Below, in pieces: positions 27,238 through 34,064 of a stretch of DNA of 39,398 nucleotides. The notes beneath the pieces are model-generated. The model searched no databases. It had not been told where the DNA came from and saw only the letters and a list, made by a program, of their open reading frames with translations. Source of the stretch: Crocinitomicaceae bacterium (GTDB taxonomy: Bacteria; Bacteroidota; Bacteroidia; Flavobacteriales_D; Parvicellaceae); assembly GCA_002723085.1 (NCBI GenBank), contig PBNK01000005.1, forward strand, positions 1 to 39,398, given 5' to 3'. The translations under genes and the position numbers were made by a program. Each line of letters begins with the position of its first letter. Positions within the stretch are counted from its first letter, which is position 1.

Positions 27238-27293
27238 TATTAACTTTTTGGCTAAACTGCGTTTTAATGCAGTTTAGGTTTTGTTAGCATTGG
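27238..27293 (-). other. attC-3 (ends cassette 3)
   Basis: On the - strand: R'' AATGCTAAC, spacer AAAAC, L'' CTAAACTGC, apex ATTAAAAC, L' GCAGTTTAG, spacer CCAAAAA, R' GTTAATA. The L arms are a perfect 9-base stem. The R'' is the exact inverse of the start of cassette 3 in attC-2. The apex is identical to that of attC-1. Confidence 0.88.
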
Positions 27294-27310
27294 TTAGTGA
27301 TATTCTTCAA

Positions 27311-28891
27311 TTATTTTATCAGAACAACTATGTCTTCAACTGTATAATATGGCTCAGAAGTAATCAAATTGTATACATTCAACGTAGAATAATGTTGTTT
27401 TGATATCTTCTCTATATGAACTTCAATATAGGCACTCAAAGTCCAGTCGTATAGCAACAAGATATCTTTTGAACTTAAATTTTCGGCTTTTTTAATCCCC
27501 TTTGTCGTCAACAAGGGATGATTGCCTGTCATTTGTAAACATTTTGAATAATCATAAATTAAATTTGATTTTGAAGCGATTAATTGGTTAGGCACTGAAT
27601 AATAAATTTCAATGATATTATTGTTGTTTAACTTGTGTTTTTCTATTTCAAGAACTATAGTTGTCACTAGCTGACCATTCATGTAGGAAATTAATTCTTC
27701 GCCAATGTTTATTTGTTCTATGGGTTTCGATATACCACTTTTGAGGCGTGTCTTCGATCCCTGAGGAAAACACATTTCTTCCATGTCACAATTTCCATCC
27801 CAAATCAGCTTTCCTTCCCAATTAAGTATGTCCCAGCCACCGCCTTTATTTACAACTTTTATGAAGGAGTCGTTCCAATCAATTTCAATATCATCCCAAA
27901 AGGATTTGTAATCTTTTGGGAAGGTAAATTCTATTTTAGTTCCTTTTTTATCTATGAAAGCACCATCCGCAAATGCTTTGCCGTGATGAAATGATTTAGC
28001 TGATGAATATTTAGCTTCAATGACAATCTCACCATTCTCATTTATATACCCCCATTTCCCATTTAATTTTACAGCACTTAATCCATCTCTAAAAGGTAGA
28101 GCAGCTTCATAAATAAATGGTAAGTCCTCTTGTCCATCCTTTCCCAGGTAGCCCCATTTATTATTTTTTTCAACAGGAAATAAAGGTATTGATTGATCTA
28201 TACCAGAAGAATTCATTGAAGAAAACTCCACTAAATATTCACCTTTGTTATATGTAACGTCCGATAACCATTTTTTTTCTTCAAAAGAGTACAATCCATA
28301 TTTACCATCTTTACTCTTTTTGTTAGTAGCTAAAGCAATCTCTCCTTTAAAACTATAGTAAAAAAGTTTTTCCGACCAATCTCCAACAATAACACCTTGC
28401 TTGTTTATATACTGCCACGTACCTGCGTTATCAGGATCCCAAGAGGCGTTATCTACCATTGATATATCACCAGTAAAGTTAAAAGCGTTGCCATATTCAG
28501 GTTGAAGTACATAATTTCCTGCAGTATCAATATACCCAAATTTACCATCTACTGAAACTACAGCTATACCGTCCACAAACTGAGAGTAAAGTTTATAATC
28601 ATATTGGGGTTTAATTGCCCATACACCTTGCTCATTGATACAACCCATTTTTTCTGTCTTTGTGTCATACATAAATTTCAATCCATTATAAAAGAACGGG
28701 TCAGATCCTAATGACGTCATGTTTTCTAGTCGTTTTCGATTTCCTTCTGTATTAACTAAATAATAAGTTTCCTCCTTATTGACATCATTATCTTGGCAAT
28801 GACGCAAAACAACTGAATTTTGGGCAAAAGATTTGGAAATCGCTAAAAGTGTAACAAAGCTAATGGTGCCAATAAGGATTATATTTTTCAT
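27311..28891 (-). CDS. Secreted WG-repeat protein with C-terminal Hint (intein/hedgehog-like) domain (cassette 3)
   Basis: I chose the ATG at 28891 because it begins a good signal peptide (MKNIILIGTISFVTLLAISKSFAQ). The frame is open 19 codons further, but those codons lie inside attC-2. The mature N-terminal ~350 residues hold WG/KWG beta-hairpin repeats (KFGYIDTAGNYVLQPEY, KWGYINENGEIVIEAKY and similar). A Hint domain then begins at CFPQGSKTRLKSGISKPIEQINIGEELIS with its nucleophilic Cys, has TGNHPLLTTKG (the NHP block) and ends LNVYNLITSEPYYTVEDIVV. There is no terminal HN and no toxin domain after it, so hedgehog-like N-terminal cleavage or esterification is more plausible than intein splicing. 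The cargo role is unknown. Confidence 0.82.
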   Translation of the reverse strand: MKNIILIGTISFVTLLAISKSFAQNSVVLRHCQDNDVNKEETYYLVNTEGNRKRLENMTSLGSDPFFYNGLKFMYDTKTEKMGCINEQGVWAIKPQYDYKLYSQFVDGIAVVSVDGKFGYIDTAGNYVLQPEYGNAFNFTGDISMVDNASWDPDNAGTWQYINKQGVIVGDWSEKLFYYSFKGEIALATNKKSKDGKYGLYSFEEKKWLSDVTYNKGEYLVEFSSMNSSGIDQSIPLFPVEKNNKWGYLGKDGQEDLPFIYEAALPFRDGLSAVKLNGKWGYINENGEIVIEAKYSSAKSFHHGKAFADGAFIDKKGTKIEFTFPKDYKSFWDDIEIDWNDSFIKVVNKGGGWDILNWEGKLIWDGNCDMEEMCFPQGSKTRLKSGISKPIEQINIGEELISYMNGQLVTTIVLEIEKHKLNNNNIIEIYYSVPNQLIASKSNLIYDYSKCLQMTGNHPLLTTKGIKKAENLSSKDILLLYDWTLSAYIEVHIEKISKQHYSTLNVYNLITSEPYYTVEDIVVLIK

Positions 28892-28907
28892 AATTATTTT
28901 TTTTATT

Positions 28908-28973
28908 AATGCTAACGGTTTAGTGTATGGGGCGTGCCAATAAGGCATGCACTATACACCTTGTTGTGTGCCG
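28908..28973 (-). other. attC-2 (ends cassette 2)
   Basis: On the - strand: R'' GGCACACAAC, L'' GTGTAT, a long apex with GCATGCC / GGCACGC pairing, L' ATACAC, spacer TAAACC, R' GTTAGCATT. The R'' exactly inverts the start of cassette 2 in attC-1 over 10 bases. Cassette 2's stop codon TAG lies in the left arm. Confidence 0.87.
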
Positions 28974-29446
28974 TTTATAATTTTATTTAGATTCTTAATA
29001 AGATCAATTTTGAGAAAAATTCCACCTATAATTCCATTTATGATCCCAAGTCCCAGAAATAGCCAAAGTTGGTAAATCGAATAGCCAATTATTGAATCAA
29101 AAAGTTCAAGTTGTCCTATTTCGATTGTTCTTACAATTCCTAATATGATAGCTTTTGAATAAAGAATTAAAACCCAAGTCATTCCCAATGTTAATACTGA
29201 ATAGTAATAAAGGTTTTTTTCAGTTTTTTTCATCCTACGATAGAGAAGTTTGGAAAATAAAATCCCAACTATTGGAATAGAAACAATCGTTGCTATAGTC
29301 TCTGTCTTGTTTAACTTCAAATATTCTACACTTGGAATTTCATTGATTAACCAAAACACTATCATCGTTATCATGATTGCAATTAAATAATGTCGAAGTA
29401 GTATTTTAAATGTTTCTCTCAAATTTGTTTTTTTAATGGCACACAA
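28952..29446 (-). CDS. Four-helix membrane protein (cassette 2), function unknown
   Basis: Up to 164 residues with four predicted membrane helices (about 18-35, 47-66, 78-105 and 120-145), a basic N-terminus and a basic SKLLYRRMKKTEK loop. The start is uncertain: no ATG precedes the first helix. The longest frame begins at a TTG that is part of the R' core of attC-1, a second TTG lies near residue 9, and the first ATG is inside helix 1. The last residues and the TAG stop lie in the attC-2 left arm. No family recognised. Confidence 0.65.
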   Translation of the reverse strand: MCAIKKTNLRETFKILLRHYLIAIMITMIVFWLINEIPSVEYLKLNKTETIATIVSIPIVGILFSKLLYRRMKKTEKNLYYYSVLTLGMTWVLILYSKAIILGIVRTIEIGQLELFDSIIGYSIYQLWLFLGLGIINGIIGGIFLKIDLIKNLNKIINGTQQGV

Positions 29447-29496
29447 CGGTTTGTATAAAAAGCGTTTTAATGCTTTTTATACTTTGTTGTGTACAG
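29438..29496 (-). other. attC-1 (ends cassette 1)
   Basis: The cleanest site. On the - strand: R'' ACACAAC, spacer AAA, L'' GTATAAAAAGC, apex ATTAAAAC, L' GCTTTTTATAC, spacer AAACC, R' GTTGTGT. L''/L' is a perfect 11-base stem and R''/R' a perfect 7-base stem, with unequal spacers (3 versus 5) giving the extrahelical asymmetry expected of attC. Confidence 0.9.
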
Positions 29497-30243
29497 TATT
29501 TTGTTGAAATATTCTTCAGTCAATGAAGCATCAAGTTTGTTATAAAAGTCTATAATTAGCATTCTCTTATTTTTGATATTGTCATAGGTCTCAACCAAAT
29601 TATAAAATCCATTTTTAGGTGAAAATAAGTTTTTAGCAAACGCATTAAAATCATTCTCAATAGTAGATGTCGCGTATTCATAGATAAATCCCAAATTGTT
29701 TAGTTCTTTGTCAAATTTTTGTGAATCCTTATTTTGCTTAAGAGCATCTACACCACTATTACCATAATTAAAGTTAATTGGGTTAATTTTTTTCCATTCA
29801 GATTCATTAAAACTATGTTTATGATTTCTCAACAAAATACTTGAGAATTCAGCGTGAAAAAGCTGTTCTATGTATAGGGCAGTATATCCATTAACTATCC
29901 CTCTATTTGTTAAATAAATGTTGGAATTTGAGTTTGTCCCTCCAAATGACTGGCCAAAGAAGTTAATATGTGACAGGACGTAAATATTTTTCAAATTACT
30001 CTTAACTAATTTGACAGGATAATGTTGAAGAACATCTTTAATGATTTTTTCACTACGCGCATATTCGTTTGATTCAATAGAGATTCCTTTGGCATTAATT
30101 CTCTTTGAGTACCAACTTTCAGGAAATATCCTCCCATCAGCTGTGAAAATTATTTTTACTCCAGTTCTTTTGTCTATTACAATATCCTGTCCAAATGATG
30201 CAAATGAGCAAAATAAGACAGCTATTAAAGCTACAGTTTTCAT
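29467..30243 (-). CDS. Secreted protein, possibly metallopeptidase-like (cassette 1)
   Basis: 258 residues with a signal peptide ending SFASFGQ (residue ~19). The segment YIEQLFHAEFSSILLRNH resembles the degenerate H-E-F-S-S helix seen in some putative zinc-metallopeptidase-like lipoproteins of Bacteroidota, but a clear HExxH is missing and there is no lipobox Cys; assignment is tentative. It is the cassette nearest the recombinase, in the position where a newly captured cassette would sit. Its last eight residues and stop codon are encoded by the left arm of attC-1. Confidence 0.72.
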   Translation of the reverse strand: MKTVALIAVLFCSFASFGQDIVIDKRTGVKIIFTADGRIFPESWYSKRINAKGISIESNEYARSEKIIKDVLQHYPVKLVKSNLKNIYVLSHINFFGQSFGGTNSNSNIYLTNRGIVNGYTALYIEQLFHAEFSSILLRNHKHSFNESEWKKINPINFNYGNSGVDALKQNKDSQKFDKELNNLGFIYEYATSTIENDFNAFAKNLFSPKNGFYNLVETYDNIKNKRMLIIDFYNKLDASLTEEYFNKILYTTKYKKH

Positions 30244-30253
30244 TTCTTTTAAT

Positions 30254-30305
30254 TGTACACAACGAGGGAATATACGTATTACGTTTATTTCCTATATGTT
30301 CTAAG
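30254..30305 (-). other. attI or first attC-like hairpin directly after the recombinase gene
   Basis: It begins one base after the recombinase stop codon. On the - strand: TTAGAAC, ATAT, then a near-perfect stem AGGAAATAAACG / ACGTATATTCCCT with the apex TAAT, then C and R' GTTGTGTACA. R' is the start of cassette 1. The arms do not share the L sequences of the seven attC sites and the spacer asymmetry is reversed, so this could be the attI site or a diverged attC. Confidence 0.65.
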
Positions 30306-31140
30306 TTATAAAAAATTTAAGCTATCAGATGGATTCCTGATGTTTTTTAAATGAGTACTGCTAACATGTGTATATATCTGTGTTGTTTTAATATCGTTAT
30401 GACCTAAAATGGTTTGAATAAACCTAATATCAGTCCCATTTTCTAGTAGGTGAGTGGCAAAACTATGTCTAAGAGTGTGTGGAGTTACCCTTTTATAAAT
30501 ACCAGCCCTTTTAGATGAAGATTTTATAATTTTCTGAATACTTGTTGCAGAATATTTATCGCCATTTTGTCCGTTAATTAAAAAACCAATTGGTTTATAA
30601 CTTTTGTAATAAACTCTTAACAAGTGTAATATACTCTCAGTAAGTTGTACTTGTCTGTCTTTGTTTCCTTTGGCATTTTTTATATTAATGACCATTCTTT
30701 TGTTATCAATGTCTGTTATTTTTAAATTAATCAATTCAGAAACTCTAAGCCCACAAGAATAAATTACTGCTAAAATGGTACGGTGTTTTAAATTATATGT
30801 TGAACTTATTAGATTTTGAACTTCTGATTTGCTTAAAACTATAGGCAGTTTTTTTATCCTTAATAGGTCTTTCTACAAAATAGAATTCTCTTTTTCTATT
30901 AAGAAATTTTTCATAATAATATTTAATTGCATTTATGTGTTGATTTTGGGTACTCTTTGAATACCCTTTCTTAACAATTATTTCCATATAATTTAATATA
31001 TCTTGCTTAGATAGTGATTCGATTTCAAAATTAACATGGTGGTTAAAAAATGTATTTAAGCAGGCTTTGTATGTTTTAATTGTATTTAGGCTATATCCCT
31101 TTAAAACAAGACGTTGTTCAATGCGTTGTAAAGTATTCAT
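30306..31140 (-). pseudogene. XerC/IntI-like tyrosine recombinase, frameshifted
   Basis: Conceptual product ~277 residues. The first part (from ATG 31140) carries an N-terminal SAM-like core-binding domain (RLVLKGYSLNTIKTYKACLNTFF). At an A7 run (30855-30849 on the - strand) the frame is lost; dropping one A restores KKLPIVLSKSEVQNLI...SCGLRVSELINL with no further stop. The catalytic domain then has Arg in GLRVSEL, Lys in AKGNKDRQ, HTLRHSFATHLL (HxxR), GHNDIKTTQIYTHV (His, Tyr) and an IRNPSDSL tail comparable to the IntI end. The ~16-20 residue IntI-specific insertion before the HxxR box is absent. It is either a dead gene, one expressed by slippage at A7, or a sequencing error. Confidence 0.82.
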
Positions 31141-31263
31141 GATTTAAATTTTAGTATTTGGGTTTACTTGTTCTGTTTTAAAACATTTGTATTCGTTTTT
31201 TGTCGTTTATACTTATTTTTAATTGCTTTGCATGTAAAGATTATTTGATATTTATTTGTGAGT

Positions 31264-31626
31264 ATGAGTAAAAAAAACTGTTTAGAATGTGAAGAACTGC
31301 TTATAGGAAGAGTAGATAAAAAGTTTTGTAACGATCAGTGCCGCAATTCTTTTAACAATAGAGTCAATAAAGATGCCAACGATTACGTAAGAAAGGTGAA
31401 TGTTATTTTACGTAAAAACAGAAGAATATTAACTAGTTTAATGAATGGCGATAAAGGAAAAGCCACAAAGGAGCAATTGCTTTTGAACGGTTTTAATTTT
31501 TATTATTACACCAACATTTACACTACAAAACAGGGTAAAACCTATTACTTTATTTACGAATTGGGATATCTTGAACTTGAAGATGAACAATATGCTTTGG
31601 TTAAAAAACAAGAATACGTTAAGTAA
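31264..31626 (+). CDS. Small zinc-ribbon-containing protein
   Basis: About 120 residues. I prefer the ATG at 31264 over an in-frame GTG two codons earlier. The N-terminus has CLECEELLIGRVDKKFCNDQCRN, a CxxC...CxxxC zinc-binding pattern. The rest is a basic helix and a beta-rich tail (FYYYTNIYTTKQGKTYYFIYELGYLELEDEQYALV). Proteins of this pattern are common in Flavobacteriales and uncharacterised. It is divergent from the recombinase across 123 bases, and aroQ starts 31 bases after its stop, possibly co-transcribed. Confidence 0.8.
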   Translation: MSKKNCLECEELLIGRVDKKFCNDQCRNSFNNRVNKDANDYVRKVNVILRKNRRILTSLMNGDKGKATKEQLLLNGFNFYYYTNIYTTKQGKTYYFIYELGYLELEDEQYALVKKQEYVK

Positions 31627-31657
31627 TTTCATTTCTTTGTAATTTAGAACAACCATC

Positions 31658-32071
31658 ATGAAAAAAATCTTAATTATCAACGGTCCAAACTTAAACTTGT
31701 TAGGTAAAAGAGAGCCCGATACTTACGGGAATACCACTTTTGATAATTATTTTAAAGAATTGATCATAGATTTTCCAGACTTAGATTTACACACTTTTCA
31801 AAGCAATGTGGAAGGAGAAATCATTAATGAGTTACACGACAAAGGTTTTTCTTATGATGGTATTGTGCTAAACGCTGGGGGATATACCCATACTTCAGTT
31901 GCAATTGCTGATGCTGTAGCTGCTATTGAGACACCTGTAATTGAAGTTCACATAAGCAATGTTCATGCTCGAGAAGAATTTCGTCATCAATCGTTAATGG
32001 CAAAAAACTGTAAAGGAATAATTGCTGGTTTTGGTTTAGACTCTTACCGATTAGCCTTGGCTTCTTTTTGA
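31658..32071 (+). CDS. aroQ: Type II 3-dehydroquinate dehydratase
   Basis: 137 residues, close to the usual ~140-150. This shikimate-pathway enzyme turns 3-dehydroquinate into 3-dehydroshikimate in the cytosol. Signature stretches are all present: INGPNLNLLGKREPDTYG (with the catalytic Arg/Tyr loop), FQSNVEGEIINELH, LNAGGYTHTSVAIADA, EVHISNVHAREEFRHQS (catalytic His and Arg) and GFGLDSYRLAL. It is convergent with maf, with 6 bases between the stops. Confidence 0.96.
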   Translation: MKKILIINGPNLNLLGKREPDTYGNTTFDNYFKELIIDFPDLDLHTFQSNVEGEIINELHDKGFSYDGIVLNAGGYTHTSVAIADAVAAIETPVIEVHISNVHAREEFRHQSLMAKNCKGIIAGFGLDSYRLALASF

Positions 32072-32077
32072 GACTGT

Positions 32078-32668
32078 TCAGTCAATTAATTTATTAACTT
32101 CCCTATACAACTTATGAAGTGGGAGTCCCATTACATTGAAAAAGTCGCCTTCCATTTTTTGAATGCCTACATAACCCATCCATTCTTGGATACCGTAAGA
32201 CCCTGCCTTGTCAAAAGGTTGGTGTTTGTTTATATAGTAGTTAATCTCTTCATCTGAAAGGTCGTAAAAACTAACATGAGTAGCATCGTAAAAAGAAGTA
32301 ATTCTACCTTTAAAAAGTAAACTAACGCCAGTATATACAACATGAGTTTTGCCAGATAATGATCGCAACATGTCGTAAGCTTCTTGATGACTTTTTGGTT
32401 TCCCCAAAACTATATCTCCAAGACAAACAATGGTATCTGCTGTAATGATTAAGTCATCCCTTTTATCTAATATAAAAGCTTTTGCTTTTTGCTCGGAAAT
32501 GTATTGAGCAATGTTTCCACCTTTTAGTGAATTAGGAAAAGTTTCGTCAATTTCTCTAACCTCAATCTTGAAATTAGAAAATATATTTTTTAGTAGCTCT
32601 TGTCTTCTTGGTGATTTTGAGGCAAGAAGGATGTTTATGTGATTAATTTTTTCGTCTAAAATATTCAT
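32078..32668 (-). CDS. maf: Maf-like nucleoside triphosphate pyrophosphatase
   Basis: 196 residues from the chosen start; the ATG at 32668 overlaps the stop of the prenyltransferase gene (ATGA), which favours it over an in-frame ATG eight codons earlier. Maf proteins hydrolyse dTTP/UTP and modified nucleotides. Motifs: LLASKSPRRQELL (S-x-RR), the EQKAKAF helix, ITADTIVCLGD (catalytic Asp), GKPKSHQEAYDMLRSLSGKTHVVYTGV and YGIQEWMGYVGIQKMEGDFFNVMGLPL. Last gene of the - strand operon. Confidence 0.94.
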   Translation of the reverse strand: MNILDEKINHINILLASKSPRRQELLKNIFSNFKIEVREIDETFPNSLKGGNIAQYISEQKAKAFILDKRDDLIITADTIVCLGDIVLGKPKSHQEAYDMLRSLSGKTHVVYTGVSLLFKGRITSFYDATHVSFYDLSDEEINYYINKHQPFDKAGSYGIQEWMGYVGIQKMEGDFFNVMGLPLHKLYREVNKLID

Positions 32669-33546
32669 AGTAACAGTTTTAGATATATCCATATTCCAGC
32701 TCCTAAAAACACCAATTTTAAATATAAGCTTAACTTACTAAAATCTGTGCTTTTTTTACTTTTATTAAGTTGAATTAAAAAATAGAAGAGTGGTGGGAAA
32801 ATTAATATTGGAAATAGTAGAATGATAAATGAAATGTGATTTGATAGTTCTAAAAAAGAGATACTTGCCACTGTTATAATTGTTAATAAGGCAATTAACA
32901 AGCATACCAATTTTGTTGGCCCTATGCCAGCTACTACTGCTAGTGTTTTGCTTTCTACTGCTTGATCCCCTACAATGTCTTCACCATCTTTTATGACTTC
33001 CCTTAATAAAGTGAGAAGAAATGCAAATAGAGTATAGGTCCAAGAAATTCCATTAACATTACTTAAATTAAATTCTACTTCCCATATGCCGTTAATTTTA
33101 TGGTCATATATTAATGGAACAATCATTACCAATCCACATAGAAATGAAACAACAAAGTTTCCAATTAAGGGTAAGTGTTGTAAAACCCAAGAATAGAAGA
33201 ATAAAAGAACATTAGTTAGTGCAATTAAAATGAGCCAATTTGTGTTTAAATTGGATATGAAAATGGCTAAAACAGCAATTAAAGCATTAAATATTGAAAG
33301 AAAAAGGAGTTGATTAGCAGAAAGTAGACTTTTAGCTTTATAGGTGTTTAATTTATCGCTTTCAATGTCAAAAAAATCATTAATTAGGTACCCGCTTGCT
33401 GCACTGAGCAAAATAGAAATAAAAAGTAAAGTAAAGTCAAATTCTATAATGTTTTCTGGAGAAATTAATCCTCTAAATCCCCAGAATAATATGCCTAAGA
33501 GAAATAAATTACCAATTCTAATGGCTCTGAAATAGTCTTTTACCAT
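32665..33546 (-). CDS. UbiA-family prenyltransferase (geranylgeranylglycerol-phosphate geranylgeranyltransferase-like)
   Basis: 293 residues from ATG 33546, which overlaps the stop of the HAD gene (ATGGTAA); the frame is open 23 codons further upstream but that part is inside the HAD gene. Eight or so membrane helices. The two Asp-rich motifs of the UbiA family are clear: LINDFFDIESDK and LREVIKDGEDIVGDQAVESKT, which bind Mg-prenyl diphosphate. The product is often annotated as GGGP synthase-like in Flavobacteriales; the acceptor is not determinable from this sequence. Confidence 0.88.
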   Translation of the reverse strand: MVKDYFRAIRIGNLFLLGILFWGFRGLISPENIIEFDFTLLFISILLSAASGYLINDFFDIESDKLNTYKAKSLLSANQLLFLSIFNALIAVLAIFISNLNTNWLILIALTNVLLFFYSWVLQHLPLIGNFVVSFLCGLVMIVPLIYDHKINGIWEVEFNLSNVNGISWTYTLFAFLLTLLREVIKDGEDIVGDQAVESKTLAVVAGIGPTKLVCLLIALLTIITVASISFLELSNHISFIILLFPILIFPPLFYFLIQLNKSKKSTDFSKLSLYLKLVFLGAGIWIYLKLLL

Positions 33547-34064
33547 TTTAAAGCATCCTTGTCCATCCATTTCCCTTGAACTCTCATGGTTTGTTCTAAG
33601 ATATCTCTTACGCAACCTTTTCCTCCGTTTAGGTGTGAAATGTAGTCTGAAATTTCTCTAATTTCAACTGCAGCATCATTAGGGCAAGAACCTATGCCTG
33701 CCATTTCTATACAAGGGTAATCTGGAATATCATCACCCATGTACACCATTTGACTGGCATCTATGTTGTTTTCACTCAAATAATTTTCTAAAACACTTAA
33801 TTTTTCATGAACAGCTAAAAACACATCTTTAATTCCTAATCCCTCAAGCCTTTTCTTCACCATAGGTGAGTTTCCTCCAGTAATTATACAAATATTATAT
33901 CCTTTTTTGATGGCATGTTGAAGTGCATACCCATCCTTTGTATGCATGGTTCTTACCATATCTCCTGAAGAGTCTAAAATGACCAATCCATCTGTTAATA
34001 CTCCGTCAACGTCAAATACAAAAGTGGTTATGTCTTTTAATCGTTGTTTATAGCTCATGGTCAT
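33540..34064 (-). CDS. HAD-superfamily phosphatase, KdsC-like
   Basis: 174 residues, the length of KdsC (KDO 8-phosphate phosphatase). Motif I FVFDVDGVLTDG with both Asp, motif II TGGN, motif III Lys in the KKRLEGLGI / KLSVLENYL region, and motif IV MGDDIPDYPCIEMAGI are in the canonical cap-less C0 arrangement. The substrate could be KDO 8-phosphate (LPS synthesis) or a related phosphosugar. It overlaps both neighbours in the operon. Confidence 0.88.
   Translation of the reverse strand: MTMSYKQRLKDITTFVFDVDGVLTDGLVILDSSGDMVRTMHTKDGYALQHAIKKGYNICIITGGNSPMVKKRLEGLGIKDVFLAVHEKLSVLENYLSENNIDASQMVYMGDDIPDYPCIEMAGIGSCPNDAAVEIREISDYISHLNGGKGCVRDILEQTMRVQGKWMDKDALKW

Larger units (their letters stand above)
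22748..31140 (-). mobile_element. Chromosomal integron-like element: tyrosine recombinase plus seven attC-delimited gene cassettes
   Basis: From high to low coordinate, all on the - strand: a recombinase gene (30306-31140, frameshifted), a hairpin site directly after its stop (30254-30305, attI or first attC), then seven cassettes each ended by a hairpin with attC layout. Four cassettes (1, 2, 3, 5) begin with a 9-10 base sequence that is the exact inverse complement of their own terminal R'' region, as expected if each was inserted as a circle whose single attC was opened at the R' core. The sites share the L arms (TCTAAA / TTTAGA) and often the apical word ATTAAAACGC. Recombinase and cassettes point the same way, as in the Treponema denticola integron and unlike class 1-3 integrons. 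The recombinase lacks the IntI-specific insertion, so 'integron-like' is the careful term. Confidence 0.85.

Noticed and set aside
28892-28948. The longer start of the WG-Hint protein (19 extra codons)
   Set aside because: Those codons are the attC-2 sequence, and the internal ATG opens a complete signal peptide.
22748-30305. Reading the intergenic hairpins as Rho-independent terminators or REP elements
   Set aside because: None is followed by a T tract, the outer arms change with the cassette in the manner of R'/R'', and each cassette's own two ends match. REP elements would not show that cassette-specific matching.
30306-31140. Calling the recombinase the housekeeping XerD, which can neighbour aroQ in Bacteroidota
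   Set aside because: The HTLRHSF, IYTHV and IRNPSDSL sequences and the short N-terminal domain fit the phage/IntI-like branch better than XerD, and the gene is frameshifted, which an essential XerD would not tolerate.
32072-32083. GACTGTTCAGTC palindrome between the convergent aroQ and maf stops
   Set aside because: The stem is only five bases with a 2-base loop and no strong T tract; it may be chance.
33547-33615. The longer start of the UbiA-family gene
   Set aside because: It lies within the HAD gene, and the ATG overlapping the HAD stop gives the normal family N-terminus.
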